NCBI RefSeq assembly: GCF_003952185.1
Contig: NZ_RXFS01000005.1
Location: forward strand, 124,001-188,000
Direction: 5' to 3'
DNA: 64,000 bases
DNA from: Variovorax sp. 679
Lineage (GTDB): Bacteria > Pseudomonadota > Gammaproteobacteria > Burkholderiales > Burkholderiaceae_C
Part shown: in pieces, positions 1-9,116 of the stretch
Numbering within the stretch: the stretch's first letter is position 1
Layout: each line of letters starts with the position of its first letter
The notes under the pieces: generated by a model
The model's input: the letters and a program-made list of their open reading frames with translations, nothing else
Databases searched by the model: none
What the model was told of the DNA's origin: nothing
Made by a program: the position numbers and the translations under genes

Positions 1-842
1 CAGCCCGGCGGCTTGAACCACACGCGCAGCTTGTCGGCCCAACTGCGTGCGTGCCATGAATCCTTCGCGAGCGCCGAGTACACCTCGGCGTTGGCCCACA
101 GCGGGTCCCAGCTGCGCAGTTCGCCGCGCGTGCCGTAGACGCAGCGCTCGTCCTCCTCGCGGAAGGTGCCGAACATGCGGTCCCACACGATCAGGATGCC
201 GCCGTAGTTGCGGTCCAGGTACCTGTCGTTCACCGCGTGGTGCACGCGGTGGTTCGAGGGCGAGCAGAACCAGCGGTCGAACCAGCCCAGCTTGCCCACC
301 TGCTCGGTGTGCACCCAGAACTGGTAGAGCAGGTCGACGAGCGACACCACCGCGAACACCACCGGCGGCACGCCCGCCACTGCCATGGGCATGTAGAAGA
401 TCCAGCCGAGCAGAGCGCCGCTAGAGGTCTGCCGCAGCGCCGTCGACAGGTTGTAGTGCTGGCTCTGGTGATGCACCACGTGCGCCGCCCACAACACGGC
501 CGACTCGTGGCCCATGCGGTGCAGCCAGTAGTAGCAGAAGTCGTAGAACAGCAGCGCCAGCAGCCAGCCGTACCACGTCGTCCAGAACTCCTTTGCCGCC
601 TCCTGCGGAAACAGCGCTACCGCCGAATACACGGCCGTGTAGATGCCGATGCGCAGCAGCCCGGTGAGCACCGCGCTGATCTGGCTCAGGATGCCCAGCC
701 CGAGGCTGTTCACGGTGTCGGCGAGGCGGTAGGTGTCCTGCCCGGTGCCGCGGCGCGCGCGTGCGCGGCCGACCGCGAATTCGATCGCGATAAGAAGAAA
801 GAAGACAGGGGTTGCGAGAACGATGATCTGGCCAGGGCGCAT
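1..842 (-). CDS. Sterol desaturase / fatty acid hydroxylase family protein (C-terminus cut by window edge)
   Basis: A membrane di-iron oxygenase of the fatty acid hydroxylase superfamily. The three histidine clusters that bind the irons are visible: HRMGH (residues 108-112), HVVHH (121-125) and HRVHH (198-202). Hydrophobic segments near residues 6-20, 45-80, 92-107 and 145-175 fit an integral membrane enzyme. The ATG at 842 gives a hydrophobic N-terminus (MRPGQIIVLA). About 280 codons are present; the gene runs off the left end, so the stop is not seen. It is divergent from the phosphoesterase at 937 with about 95 bp between them. The substrate cannot be told from sequence; family members act on sterols, fatty acids, carotenoids or alkylglycerols. 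Confidence 0.9.
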   Translation of the reverse strand, partial: MRPGQIIVLATPVFFLLIAIEFAVGRARARRGTGQDTYRLADTVNSLGLGILSQISAVLTGLLRIGIYTAVYSAVALFPQEAAKEFWTTWYGWLLALLFYDFCYYWLHRMGHESAVLWAAHVVHHQSQHYNLSTALRQTSSGALLGWIFYMPMAVAGVPPVVFAVVSLVDLLYQFWVHTEQVGKLGWFDRWFCSPSNHRVHHAVNDRYLDRNYGGILIVWDRMFGTFREEDERCVYGTRGELRSWDPLWANAEVYSALAKDSWHARSWADKLRVWFKPPG

Positions 843-936
843 CGCGGGATTGTGGCGTTGTCGCGCGGCAACGCGTCACCGGGATGTCACGGGTGTGCCA
901 TCGCGTGGTCATCGTGCGATGGGAACCTGCCCGTCC

Positions 937-1806
937 ATGCAACGCGACGACGCTTTCCTTCGCGCATGGCGCGACACCGCAACCCGGGCCCCCGACCCCG
1001 AGGACGAAGATCGCGCACGCCCACCCCTGCAATTCCGCACCCTCTGGATCTCCGACCTGCACCTGGGCACGCCCGGCTGCCAGGCCCGCGCGCTGCTCGA
1101 CTTCCTCAAGCACACCGAGTGCGAGACGCTGTTCCTGGTCGGCGACATCATCGACGGCTGGCAGCTCAAGCGCCACTGGTACTGGCCGCAGGCGCACAAC
1201 GACGTGATCCAGAAGCTGCTGCGCAAGGCGCGCAAGGGCACGCGCGTGATCTTCATCCCGGGCAACCACGACGAGTTCGCCCGCAAGTACCTCCACCACA
1301 ATTTCGGCGGCATCGACGTGGCCGAGGAATGGATCCACGAGACCGCCGACGGCCGCAAGCTCTGGATCATCCACGGCGACCTGTTCGACGGCGTGATCCA
1401 GTGCGCCAAGTGGCTCGCCTACGTGGGCGATTCGCTCTACGAATTCACGCTCAAGCTCAACCGCCACCTCAACTCGCTGCGCGCGCGCATGGGGCTGCCT
1501 TACTGGTCGCTGTCCAAGTACCTCAAGGGCAAGGTCAAGCGGGCCGTGAGCTACGTGGGCGACTTCGAGGCGGCCGTGGCCCGCGAGGCCCGCAACCGCG
1601 GCGCACAGGGCGTGGTCTGCGGGCACATCCACCACGCCGAGATGCGCGACATCGACGGCATCCTCTACTGCAACGATGGCGACTGGGTCGAGAGCCTGAC
1701 GGCGCTGGCCGAGCATGCCGACGGCCGGCTGGAAATCATCGACTGGGCGCAGCACATGCCCGTGCCGTCGAAGGCAACGCCGCAGCGCGAAGCGGTCGCC
1801 GCCTGA
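937..1806 (+). CDS. UDP-2,3-diacylglucosamine diphosphatase-like metallophosphoesterase
   Basis: A calcineurin-like phosphoesterase resembling LpxH-type enzymes, which hydrolyse UDP-2,3-diacylglucosamine in lipid A synthesis. All metal-binding motifs are present in order: SDLHLG, GDIIDG, GNHDE, IHGD and GHIHH. The predicted 289 aa suits the family. I start it at the ATG at 937 (MQRDDAFLRAW); another in-frame ATG lies at 919, and neither has a strong ribosome binding site. The frame stays open upstream to 733, but that part overlaps the divergent hydroxylase and looks non-coding. Many Proteobacteria carry such LpxH-like paralogues besides a canonical LpxH, so the lipid A role is an inference. 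A 6-bp hairpin at 1819-1834 follows the stop. Confidence 0.85.
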   Translation: MQRDDAFLRAWRDTATRAPDPEDEDRARPPLQFRTLWISDLHLGTPGCQARALLDFLKHTECETLFLVGDIIDGWQLKRHWYWPQAHNDVIQKLLRKARKGTRVIFIPGNHDEFARKYLHHNFGGIDVAEEWIHETADGRKLWIIHGDLFDGVIQCAKWLAYVGDSLYEFTLKLNRHLNSLRARMGLPYWSLSKYLKGKVKRAVSYVGDFEAAVAREARNRGAQGVVCGHIHHAEMRDIDGILYCNDGDWVESLTALAEHADGRLEIIDWAQHMPVPSKATPQREAVAA

Positions 1807-1827
1807 AGAAAAGAAGCGGGGCTGCGC

Positions 1828-2073
1828 TCAGCCCTTCCGGTCGCGGCTGTTCGCTTTCGTCGTGTGATCGAGCTGCTCGCGCCAGGCGTCGTAGTGCCTG
1901 AGCATGCTCTTGCCCAGCTCGTCCATCCACAGCCACCATGCCAGCGCGAGGTTCTCCGGACCGTCGGGTTCCGGTGAGTTCCGGGAAAGCGTGACGTCAG
2001 GTTGTTCCGGCAACTCGTAGTCGCACAGGCGCTCGACGCTGCTGTGCGAAAAGCCGGGAATGACAGTGCTCAC
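1828..2073 (-). CDS. Small hypothetical protein
   Basis: A predicted 81-residue soluble protein that I do not recognise. A GTG start at 2073 is chosen because GAAGGAG sits seven bases before it, a strong ribosome binding site; the longer upstream reading frame is Arg/Pro-rich and looks non-coding. The protein is acidic in the middle (LPEQPD, NSPEPDGPEN), then has an amphipathic stretch rich in Trp and Leu (ALAWWLWMDELGKSM) and a charged tail. It is convergent with the phosphoesterase ending at 1806 and divergent from the acyl-CoA dehydrogenase at 2317. No function is proposed. Confidence 0.6.
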   Translation of the reverse strand: MSTVIPGFSHSSVERLCDYELPEQPDVTLSRNSPEPDGPENLALAWWLWMDELGKSMLRHYDAWREQLDHTTKANSRDRKG

Positions 2074-2237
2074 TGCCGTGCTCCTTCGAGGGCGGCGCTT
2101 TCTTCTCTGCCGCCCGGAACAACTCCCCGGAGCGATTGAAGCAGGAACCGGCGCGTCGCCGTATCGGACTATCCCGAATGAAAACAAAAGTCCACGGAAA
2201 TCCGTGGGCCTTGGCGGCCACGGCGCGCGGGCCATGT

Positions 2238-2253
2238 TCGTCCGATCCGACGA
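2238..2253 (+). promoter_or_regulatory. Putative operator, site 1 of 4 (TCGTC-N6-GACGA)
   Basis: The palindrome TCGTCCGATCCGACGA is followed by TG. It lies 63 bp before the acyl-CoA dehydrogenase start at 2317, and a weak -10-like hexamer CACACT starts at 2276. Near-identical sites occur at 4677, 13895 and 21701, all before acyl-CoA genes. The regulator is inferred to be the MalT-type protein at 11208-13880. Confidence 0.55.
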
Positions 2254-2276
2254 TGCCGGCCGGCCCCGCCGGCATC
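2252..2276. repeat. Perfect 9-bp inverted repeat in the promoter region
   Basis: GATGCCGGC (2252-2260) and GCCGGCATC (2268-2276) form perfect 9-bp arms around a 7-base loop. The left arm overlaps the end of operator site 1 and the right arm ends where the candidate -10 begins, so it would lie between operator and -10. It may be a second operator or a cruciform-prone element. Confidence 0.5.
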
Positions 2277-2316
2277 ACACTCGGGCGGGGCATTCCGACA
2301 GGAGACAACGAACACC

Positions 2317-3516
2317 ATGGCCTGGGCACTCACGGCGGCGGAGACCGCATTCCGAGACGAAGTGCGCGATTTCCTCGCGCGCGAACTGACGCCCGAGCTT
2401 CGCGCCGCTGGCCGGCGCTGCTCCGGCATCTTCAGCGACTACGAATTCGGCAACCGCTGGCACTGCATCCTCGCGAAGCGCGGCTGGAGCGTGCCGCACT
2501 GGCCGGTGGAGCACGGCGGCACGGGCTGGTCGCCGATGCAGCACTACATCTTCTCGGCCGAGCTGGCGGCAGCCGACGCACCGCCGCGCGCGCCCATGGG
2601 GCCGGGCATGGTCGCGCCGGTGATCATCGCCTTCGGCACCGAGGCGCAGAAGCGCGCGTGGCTGCCCGGCATCCGCTCGGGCGAGGACTACTGGTGCCAG
2701 GGCTACTCGGAGCCGCAGTCGGGCTCCGACCTGGCCTCGCTGCAGTGCAAGGCCGTGCGCGACGGATCCGACTACGTCATCAACGGCACCAAGATCTGGA
2801 CCACTCACGCGCAGTACGCCAACCGCATGTTCTGCCTCGTGCGCACGACCTCGGGTGGCAAGCCGCAGCAGGGCATCAGCTTCCTGTGCTTCGACATTCC
2901 CGCGCCGGGCATCACCATCCGGCCGATCATCAGCATCTCGGGTGACCACGAGCTCAACCAGGTGTTCTTCGACGACGTGCGCGTGCCTGCCGACGGCCTC
3001 ATCGGCGAGGAGAACCAGGGCTGGACCATCGCCAAGTACCTGCTGCAGCACGAGCGCGGCGGCGCATGGGCGCCGATGCTGCGTGCGCGCCTTCGCCGGC
3101 TCCAGGCGGCCGCCGATGCAGCCTTCGCGACGGCGGCGCATGACGCGCACGAAGCCGGCGATATGTCCCTGCGCCTCGCCGAAGCCGAATGCGCCATCGA
3201 TGCGCTCGAAGCCACCGAGCTGCAGTCGCTGCGCGCGCAGGCCCGCGGCGAGCCGCCCGGCATCCGTCCGTCGATGGGCAAGGTGCTGGGCTCCGAGCTG
3301 CGCCAGCGGCTGACCGAACTCGGCGTCGAAATCGCCGCCCACTACGCCGCCGCCGACCTGCCGCTGGATGACGGCCTGCAGGGCAACGCGCTGCCGGTTC
3401 CCGAGGATGCGGTGTTCTCGATGTCGGCCTACCTCAACGACCGCGCGGCTTCGATCTACGCGGGCTCCAACGAAGTGCAGCGCAACATCGTCGCGGCCCA
3501 CCTGCTGGCGAACTGA
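2317..3516 (+). CDS. Acyl-CoA dehydrogenase, large partner of a pair
   Basis: An FAD-dependent acyl-CoA dehydrogenase (399 aa) that introduces the alpha-beta double bond into an acyl-CoA. Typical features include the flavin-site region CQGYSEPQSGSDLA, the middle beta domain with IWTTHAQ, and the C-terminal IYAGSNEVQRNIVA. Alanine occupies the place where MCAD-type enzymes carry the catalytic Glu (YEGT), so the base must come from elsewhere or from the partner subunit. ACAGGAGAC provides the ribosome binding site. The gene lies only nine bases before a second, smaller dehydrogenase, the arrangement seen for heteromeric FadE pairs of steroid and branched-acid catabolism. Operator site 1 lies upstream. 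Confidence 0.9.
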   Translation: MAWALTAAETAFRDEVRDFLARELTPELRAAGRRCSGIFSDYEFGNRWHCILAKRGWSVPHWPVEHGGTGWSPMQHYIFSAELAAADAPPRAPMGPGMVAPVIIAFGTEAQKRAWLPGIRSGEDYWCQGYSEPQSGSDLASLQCKAVRDGSDYVINGTKIWTTHAQYANRMFCLVRTTSGGKPQQGISFLCFDIPAPGITIRPIISISGDHELNQVFFDDVRVPADGLIGEENQGWTIAKYLLQHERGGAWAPMLRARLRRLQAAADAAFATAAHDAHEAGDMSLRLAEAECAIDALEATELQSLRAQARGEPPGIRPSMGKVLGSELRQRLTELGVEIAAHYAAADLPLDDGLQGNALPVPEDAVFSMSAYLNDRAASIYAGSNEVQRNIVAAHLLAN

Positions 3517-3525
3517 GGTCCATCC

Positions 3526-4665
3526 ATGAGCACCTTCACCGAACGGGACGACACCCTCGCCATGCTGCGCGACAGCCTCGCGCGCTACCTCGACGACAAC
3601 CACGGCTTCGAGCAGCGGCTGTACACGCTGCGCAAGGCCGACGATGCGCCACCGCCGTTCTGGCAGGGCCTCGCCGGCGAGCTCGACCTGCTGGGCGCGG
3701 CGCTGCCCGAATCGCAGGGCGGCCTCGGTGGAGGCATGGCCGCGCACCTCGCGATGATGGAAACGCTGGGCGGCGCGCTCGCTGCCGAGCCGTACCTCTC
3801 GACGATGGTGATCGGCGCGGGCCTGCTGCAGCGCCATCCGGGCGCGCGGGCCGAAGCGCTGCTGAAGCGCGTCGTCGCGGGGCAGGCCGTTCTCGCCTTC
3901 GCGCACGGCGAGCCGCAGGGCCGGCACGACCGCGCCGATGTGCAGGCAACACTCGCGCGCGACGGTGACGGCTTCCGCCTGAATGGCCGCAAGGCCGTGG
4001 TGCATGCCGCGCCATGGGCCAGCCACCTGATCGTGAGCGCGCGCAGCGGCACCGGCCTCTCGCTGCTCGTCGTTCCCAGGGATGCGACCGGCGTGCGCCT
4101 GCGTGCCTATTCGACACGCGACGGCGGCCGCGCAGCCGACATCGCCTTCGACGACGTGCGCCTGCCAGCCGACGCACTGCTCGGCGCCGAGGGCAGCGCG
4201 TTGCCGCAGATCGAGCGGGCGCTCGACGAGGCCACGCTCGCCGTCTGCGCCGAATCCGTCGGCGTCATGCGCCGCCTGATGCGCGACACGCTCGACTACG
4301 TGCGCCAGCGCAAGCAGTTCGGCGTTCCGATCTCCAGCTTCCAGGTGCTGCAGCACCGCCTTGCCGACATGCACATGGCGCTGGAGCAGGCCGCGGCGCT
4401 CACCGCCAGCGTGGGCGAGGTCGTCGACGATGCATCGCCCGCCGAACGCGCACGCGCGGTCTCGTCCGCCAAGGTGGCTGCCGCGAAGGCCTGCAAGGCC
4501 GTCGGGCAGGGCGCGGTGCAGCTGCACGGCGGCATGGGCATGACCGAAGAGCTGGCGGTGGGTCATTACGTGCGCCGCGCCACGCTCATCGAGGGGCAGT
4601 TCGGTCCGCCGTCCTGGCACCTGCGCCGCGTGGCGAAGCTGCGCGCCGCCCCGGTTCAAGCATAG
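3526..4665 (+). CDS. Acyl-CoA dehydrogenase, small partner of a pair
   Basis: A shorter acyl-CoA dehydrogenase (379 aa). The N-terminal helical domain, beta domain ([13 protein letters not shown]) and C-terminal helical domain ([27 protein letters not shown]) are all present. The C-terminus is unusual: [10 protein letters not shown] stands where the YEGT or YGGTNE motif normally lies, and the protein ends soon after. The Glu in IEGQ could align with the catalytic base of MCAD-type enzymes, but this needs an alignment. It is translated directly after the dehydrogenase at 2317, and I infer a two-subunit enzyme. The 79 bp after it hold another operator copy before the racemase-like gene. Confidence 0.88.
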   Translation: MSTFTERDDTLAMLRDSLARYLDDNHGFEQRLYTLRKADDAPPPFWQGLAGELDLLGAALPESQGGLGGGMAAHLAMMETLGGALAAEPYLSTMVIGAGLLQRHPGARAEALLKRVVAGQAVLAFAHGEPQGRHDRADVQATLARDGDGFRLNGRKAVVHAAPWASHLIVSARSGTGLSLLVVPRDATGVRLRAYSTRDGGRAADIAFDDVRLPADALLGAEGSALPQIERALDEATLAVCAESVGVMRRLMRDTLDYVRQRKQFGVPISSFQVLQHRLADMHMALEQAAALTASVGEVVDDASPAERARAVSSAKVAAAKACKAVGQGAVQLHGGMGMTEELAVGHYVRRATLIEGQFGPPSWHLRRVAKLRAAPVQA

Positions 4666-4676
4666 GCGTAGCGCAT

Positions 4677-4692
4677 TCGTCGCTTTCGACGA
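4677..4692 (+). promoter_or_regulatory. Putative operator, site 4 of 4 (TCGTC-N6-GACGA)
   Basis: The sequence is TCGTCGCTTTCGACGA followed by TG, in the gap between the second dehydrogenase and the racemase-like gene (start 4745). A weak -10-like CAAGAT starts at 4715. If real, it gives the racemase-ligase genes a second, internal promoter. A GGCGCC-N8-GGCGCC repeat follows directly. Confidence 0.5.
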
Positions 4693-4744
4693 TGCGGCGC
4701 CGTGGGGCCGGCGCCAAGATGCCTCCACACACAGGAGACAGACC

Positions 4745-5875
4745 ATGGCTGGTCCACTGCAAGGCCTTCGGGTGATCGAAATGGCGGGCATCGGCCCCGG
4801 TCCGTTCTGCGCGATGCTGTTCGCCGACATGGGCGCGGAGGTGATCCGCATCGAGCGCCCCGGCACTCGCACCGCGCCGCACGACATCCTCGCGCGCGGT
4901 CGCAGCACGCTGCAGGTCGACCTGCGCGCTGAAGGCGCTGCGCAATCCGTGCTCGATGCCATCGAGAAAGCCGACGTGCTCATCGAGGGCTTCCGCCCCG
5001 GCGTGATGGAGCGGCTGGGGCTGGGCCCCGCCGAATGCCACGCACGCAACCCGCGGCTGGTGTACGGCCGCATGACCGGCTGGGGCCAGCACGGGCCGCT
5101 CGCGCATGCGGCGGGGCACGACATCAACTACATCGCCATCAGCGGCGCGTTGCACGCCATCGGCCGCGCGGGCGAGCCGCCGGTGCCGCCGCTCAACTAC
5201 GTGGGCGACTTCGGCGGCGGCGCGATGCTGCTGGCCTTCGGCATCCTCGCCGCGCTGCACGAGGCGAAGAACTCCGGCCAGGGCCAGGTGGTCGACGCCG
5301 CCATGACCGACGGCGCGGCGCTGCTGTCGGCCATGATGTACGGCTTCAAGTCGGCGGGGCAATGGAGCAACCAGCGCGGCGAGAACATGCTCGACGGCGG
5401 CGCGCACTTCTACGACACCTACGCCTGCGCCGACGGCAAGTACGTGGCCGTGGGCGCCATCGAGCCGCAGTTCTACGCGCTCATGCGCGAACGCTGCGGC
5501 ATCGCCGACGACACCGCCTTCGACGCGCAGATGGACGCCGACCGCTGGCCGCTGCTCAAGCTGCGCATGGCCGACGTGTTCCGCACGCGCACGCGCGACG
5601 AGTGGTGCGTGCTGCTCGAAGGCAGCGACGCCTGCTTCGCGCCCGTGCTCGACTGGGACGAGGCCCCGGAGCATCCGCACAACGTGGCACGCGGCACCTT
5701 CGCCAACGTGGGCGGCGTGGTGCAGCCCGCGCCCGCGCCGCGCTTCAGCCGCACCGCGCCGGTGCTGCCGCAGGCAACCGCGCGCGACGACGGCCCTGCC
5801 GTGCTGCGCCGCTGGGGCGTGGCGGCGGATGCGATCGCGCCTCTTGCGCCTCTCGCGCCTCTTGGCAGTGCCTGA
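4745..5875 (+). CDS. CaiB/BaiF-family protein, alpha-methylacyl-CoA racemase type
   Basis: A class III CoA-transferase fold protein of 376 aa. Three residues match the catalytic set known from Mycobacterium tuberculosis Mcr (His126, Asp156, Glu241): His125 in [12 protein letters not shown], Asp155 in VGDFGGG and Glu240 in GAIEPQF, with the same spacing. It is therefore better read as a racemase that inverts 2-methylacyl-CoA between R and S forms than as a CoA-transferase. That role suits methyl-branched or isoprenoid-like acids, because dehydrogenases accept only the S isomer. It starts at ATG 4745 after ACAGGAGAC. The CoA ligase start follows 13 bases after its stop. Confidence 0.85.
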   Translation: MAGPLQGLRVIEMAGIGPGPFCAMLFADMGAEVIRIERPGTRTAPHDILARGRSTLQVDLRAEGAAQSVLDAIEKADVLIEGFRPGVMERLGLGPAECHARNPRLVYGRMTGWGQHGPLAHAAGHDINYIAISGALHAIGRAGEPPVPPLNYVGDFGGGAMLLAFGILAALHEAKNSGQGQVVDAAMTDGAALLSAMMYGFKSAGQWSNQRGENMLDGGAHFYDTYACADGKYVAVGAIEPQFYALMRERCGIADDTAFDAQMDADRWPLLKLRMADVFRTRTRDEWCVLLEGSDACFAPVLDWDEAPEHPHNVARGTFANVGGVVQPAPAPRFSRTAPVLPQATARDDGPAVLRRWGVAADAIAPLAPLAPLGSA

Positions 5876-5888
5876 AGGAGACGACCTC

Positions 5889-7448
5889 GTGTTCCTCACC
5901 CAACCCCTGCACAAGGGCCGCCGCGAGAAGGCGAAGGCCACCGCCATCGTCTGCGGCGGCACCAGCCTCGATTTCGCCACCTTCACCGACCGCGTCGCGC
6001 GCCTGGCCACCGTGCTGAAGCAGCTCGGCATGGCGAGCGGCGATCGCGTCGGCATGCTGAGCCTCAACTCGCATCGCTTCGTCGAATACTTCTTCGGCAC
6101 CTGGTGGGGCGGCGGCGTCATCAACCCGGTCAACATCCGCTGGAACCCGAAGGAGGTCGCCTACTCGCTGGACGATTGCGACACCCGCATCCTGCTGGTC
6201 GACGACCTGTTCGTGCCGATGGTTCCCGCGCTGCGGCAGCTCTCGGCGTCGCTGCGCACGGTGGTCTATTGCGGCGAGGGCGCGGTGCCCGAGGGCATGG
6301 TCGGGTACGAGGCGCTGCTGGCAAAGGCCGAGCCCGCCGAAGATGTGCCGCACGGCACCGACGAGCTCGCGGCCATCATGTACACCGGCGGCACCACCGG
6401 CCAGCCCAAGGGCGTGATGCTCACGCACGGCAGCCTCTGCATCAACGCGCTGAGCACGGTCGCCGCGCTGCCGCGCGATGCGCAGCATGCGGTGTCGCTC
6501 GTCGCGGCGCCCATGTTCCACGTGGCGGGCTGCGGCGCCTCGATCCAGAACATGCTGCGGCTGATGCCCATGCACGTGCTGCCGATGTTCGACGAGCTGG
6601 CGGTGCTGCAGGCAGTGCAGTCCGCGCGCATCACCGAGATGTTCATGGTGCCGACCATGATCAAGCGCGTGATCGAGCATCCGCGTTTCGACGGGTTCGA
6701 CCTGTCGAGCCTGCAGCTGCTGTTCTACGGCGCCGCGCCCATCGACGCCGCGCTGCTCGACCAGGCGATGCGCGCGATACCGAAGGCATCCTTCGCGCAG
6801 GTCTACGGCATGACGGAGCTGTCGCCCGTGGTCACCGCGCTGGCGCCGCATTGCCACCTGCCTGGCCCGGACCGCGACCGCCTGCTGCGTTCGGCGGGAA
6901 CGCCGGTGCCCATCGCCGAGGTGCGCATCGTCGACGGCGAAGACAGGGAGCTGCCGCCCGGCCAGGTCGGCGAGATCGTCGCGCGCGGCCCCATGGTCAT
7001 GAAGGGCTACTGGAACAAGCCGGAGCAGACCGAGGCCGCGCTGCGCGGTGGATGGATGCACACCGGCGACGGCGGCTACATGGACGACCAGGGCTTCGTG
7101 TTCGTGGTCGACCGCATGAAGGACATGATCGTGAGCGGCGGCGAGAACGTGTATTCGGCCGAGGTCGAGAACGCCATCGCGCAGATGCCGCAGGTGCTGA
7201 TGTCCGCCGTGATCGGCATACCCGACGACAAGTGGGGCGAGCGCGTGCACGCGGTGATCGTGCGGCGCGAAGGCATGGTGCTGGAGGCCGAAGCCGTCAT
7301 CGCCCACTGCCGTGAGCACATCGCCAGCTACAAGTGCCCGCGCAGCGTGGAGTTCCGCGATGCGCTGCCGCTCTCGGCTGCGGGCAAGCTGCAGAAGTTC
7401 CAATTGCGCGAGCCTTTCTGGGCCGGCAGGGAGCGCCGCGTCGGCTGA
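5889..7448 (+). CDS. Acyl-CoA ligase (AMP-forming)
   Basis: An ANL-superfamily acyl-CoA synthetase (519 aa) that activates a carboxylic acid with ATP and CoA. The P-loop-like motif YTGGTTGQPKGVMLTH, the GMTELSP motif, the hinge region GDGGYMDDQGFVFVVDR and the C-terminal catalytic lysine region AAGKLQKFQLRE are all visible. The start is the GTG at 5889, eight bases after GGAG; the frame is open further upstream, but that would overlap the racemase gene. It is the natural entry step for the pathway encoded by its neighbours. Substrate class is not set by sequence; the context suggests a branched or medium-chain acid. Confidence 0.88.
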   Translation: MFLTQPLHKGRREKAKATAIVCGGTSLDFATFTDRVARLATVLKQLGMASGDRVGMLSLNSHRFVEYFFGTWWGGGVINPVNIRWNPKEVAYSLDDCDTRILLVDDLFVPMVPALRQLSASLRTVVYCGEGAVPEGMVGYEALLAKAEPAEDVPHGTDELAAIMYTGGTTGQPKGVMLTHGSLCINALSTVAALPRDAQHAVSLVAAPMFHVAGCGASIQNMLRLMPMHVLPMFDELAVLQAVQSARITEMFMVPTMIKRVIEHPRFDGFDLSSLQLLFYGAAPIDAALLDQAMRAIPKASFAQVYGMTELSPVVTALAPHCHLPGPDRDRLLRSAGTPVPIAEVRIVDGEDRELPPGQVGEIVARGPMVMKGYWNKPEQTEAALRGGWMHTGDGGYMDDQGFVFVVDRMKDMIVSGGENVYSAEVENAIAQMPQVLMSAVIGIPDDKWGERVHAVIVRREGMVLEAEAVIAHCREHIASYKCPRSVEFRDALPLSAAGKLQKFQLREPFWAGRERRVG

Positions 7449-7489
7449 ACTCTTTGGATACGACGAGAAAGAAAGCAAAGGAAGACAAC

Positions 7490-8638
7490 ATGGCCATCGA
7501 TTTCCGCCGCTCCTGGAGCGACGAAGACCTGGAGCTGTACCGCGACAACGTGGTGCGCTTCATCGAGACCGAAGTGCTCCCGCACGACGAGGAAGCCCGC
7601 AAGCGCGGCCACGTGGGGCACGAGGTGTGGCGCAAGGCCGGCGCGCTCGGCCTGCTGTGCGCCGACATTCCCGAGGAGTACGGCGGCGCGGGCGGCGACT
7701 TCCGCCACGAGGCGGTGTTCTACGAGGAGATGTCGCGCCGCGCGCTCACCGGCATGGCGACCTCGGTGCACAGCATCGTGGCGCACTACTTTCTGAACCA
7801 CGGCACCGAGGAGCAGAAGCGCAACTACCTGCCGCGCATGGCGCGCGGCGAGCTGGTGGGCGCCATCGCCATGACGGAGCCCGGCGCGGGCTCCGACCTG
7901 CAGGGCGTGCGCACCCGCGCCGAGAAGAAGGACGGCGGCTATGTCGTCAACGGTTCCAAGACCTTCATCACCAACGGCTTCCTCGCCGGCGTGGTGCTGG
8001 TGGTGGCCAAGACCGACCCCACGCAGGGCGCCAAGGGCACGTCGATCCTCATCGTGGAGACGGAAGGCTGCAAGGGCTTCCGCGTGGGCCGCGTGCTCGA
8101 CAAGATCGGCATGAAGGCGCAGGACACCTCCGAGCTCTTCTTCGACGACGTGCGCGTGGGCGCCGATGCGCTGCTGGGCGGCGTGGAGGGCCAGGGCTTC
8201 TTCCAGCTCATGAGCGACCTGCCCTACGAGCGCACCATCATCGGCCTGAGCGCGCTGGCCACCATGGAAGGCGCCTATCAGGCCACGCTCGACTACGTGC
8301 GCGACCGCAAGGCCTTCGGCAAGCCGGTTGCAGAGTTCCAGAACACGAAATTCAAGCTGGCCGAGATCGCCACGCAGATCAAGGTAGGCCGGGCCTTCAT
8401 CGACCGCTGCGTGGAAGACCTCGTGGCCGGCAAGCTCGACACCGCCACCGCCTCCATGGCCAAGCTCTGGGGCTCGGAGGCCCAGGGCCGCGTGATCGAC
8501 GAATGCCTGCAGCTCTTCGGCGGCTACGGCTTCATGAACGAGTACATGGTGGCGCGCATGTACGCCGACGCGCGGGTGCAGCGCATCTACGGCGGCACCA
8601 ACGAGATCATGAAAGAGGTGATCGCCAGGGCGTTGTGA
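7490..8638 (+). CDS. Acyl-CoA dehydrogenase (long-/branched-chain type)
   Basis: A complete acyl-CoA dehydrogenase of 382 aa. The ATG at 7490 (MAIDFRRSW) has an AGGAAG ribosome binding site; the open frame before it overlaps the ligase. Motifs include MTEPGAGSDL, TFITNGF, the FAD/tetramer region RDRKAFGKPVAEFQ, LQLFGGYGF and the terminal IYGGTNEIMKEVIA. Gly replaces the MCAD-type Glu in the terminal motif, while PYERTIIG offers a Glu at the place used by isovaleryl-CoA and long-chain enzymes. It closes the first co-directional run of the cluster and is convergent with the gene at 8654, 15 bases away. Confidence 0.9.
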   Translation: MAIDFRRSWSDEDLELYRDNVVRFIETEVLPHDEEARKRGHVGHEVWRKAGALGLLCADIPEEYGGAGGDFRHEAVFYEEMSRRALTGMATSVHSIVAHYFLNHGTEEQKRNYLPRMARGELVGAIAMTEPGAGSDLQGVRTRAEKKDGGYVVNGSKTFITNGFLAGVVLVVAKTDPTQGAKGTSILIVETEGCKGFRVGRVLDKIGMKAQDTSELFFDDVRVGADALLGGVEGQGFFQLMSDLPYERTIIGLSALATMEGAYQATLDYVRDRKAFGKPVAEFQNTKFKLAEIATQIKVGRAFIDRCVEDLVAGKLDTATASMAKLWGSEAQGRVIDECLQLFGGYGFMNEYMVARMYADARVQRIYGGTNEIMKEVIARAL

Positions 8639-8653
8639 ACAGGCCCTGGCGGC

Positions 8654-9043
8654 TCAGGACAGCCGCCGGATCTCCGCCCGCGCGATCTCGCGGTGGTGGT
8701 ACGACGGCGACAGGCCGATGAACTGCGTGTACTTCTCGCGCGCCGCGTCGGTGTGGCCCGCGTCTTCCAGCTCCAGTGCCTCCAGCGTGAACTGGGTGAA
8801 GAGCCGGTTGGCGTCGTGCTCGCGCGGGGTGGCGGCCAGCGTCTTCGGCTGCAGCTCGGGTTGCGCGGCGTAGATCTGCCGCTGCACCTCGATCACTTCG
8901 ATCAGCGCGCGGCCGATGCGCTGGATGTTCTCGTCCACGGGTTCGAGGTCGGTGGTGCGCACGTCGGTCGCTGCCTGGTCCAGCAGATGCGATGCCACGC
9001 GCAGCAGCTGGTGGAGATGCCTGTATGTCATAGGGGGCTTCAT
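8654..9043 (-). CDS. Hypothetical protein, helical, TPR-like C-terminus
   Basis: A predicted 129-residue, nearly all-helical soluble protein that I cannot assign to a named family. The C-terminal part (LFTQFTLEALELEDAGHTDAAREKYTQ) has the helix-turn-helix rhythm of a single tetratricopeptide-like repeat. There is no signal peptide or membrane segment. The ATG at 9043 is followed by MTYRHLHQLLRVASHLL; a second ATG lies four codons in. It follows the two AP2-repeat genes on the same strand (73-base gap), so it may be read with them. Confidence 0.65.
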   Translation of the reverse strand: MKPPMTYRHLHQLLRVASHLLDQAATDVRTTDLEPVDENIQRIGRALIEVIEVQRQIYAAQPELQPKTLAATPREHDANRLFTQFTLEALELEDAGHTDAAREKYTQFIGLSPSYHHREIARAEIRRLS

Positions 9044-9116
9044 GGGCGGTTCGCTCCGTGCAGGCGACCGCTTTCTGGCTTCGCCGCTTCAGCGAAGCCG
9101 CTTCCTTGCAATGAAC

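Noticed and set aside
1819..1834. GGGCTG-CGCT-CAGCCC hairpin after the phosphoesterase gene
   Set aside because: The stem is short and there is no T-run, and it overlaps the end of the gene on the other strand; not called as a terminator.
2275..5127. A 950-codon minus-strand frame opposite the acyl-CoA dehydrogenases
   Set aside because: Low-complexity Arg/Ala/His composition and full overlap with two well-supported genes; a shadow frame.
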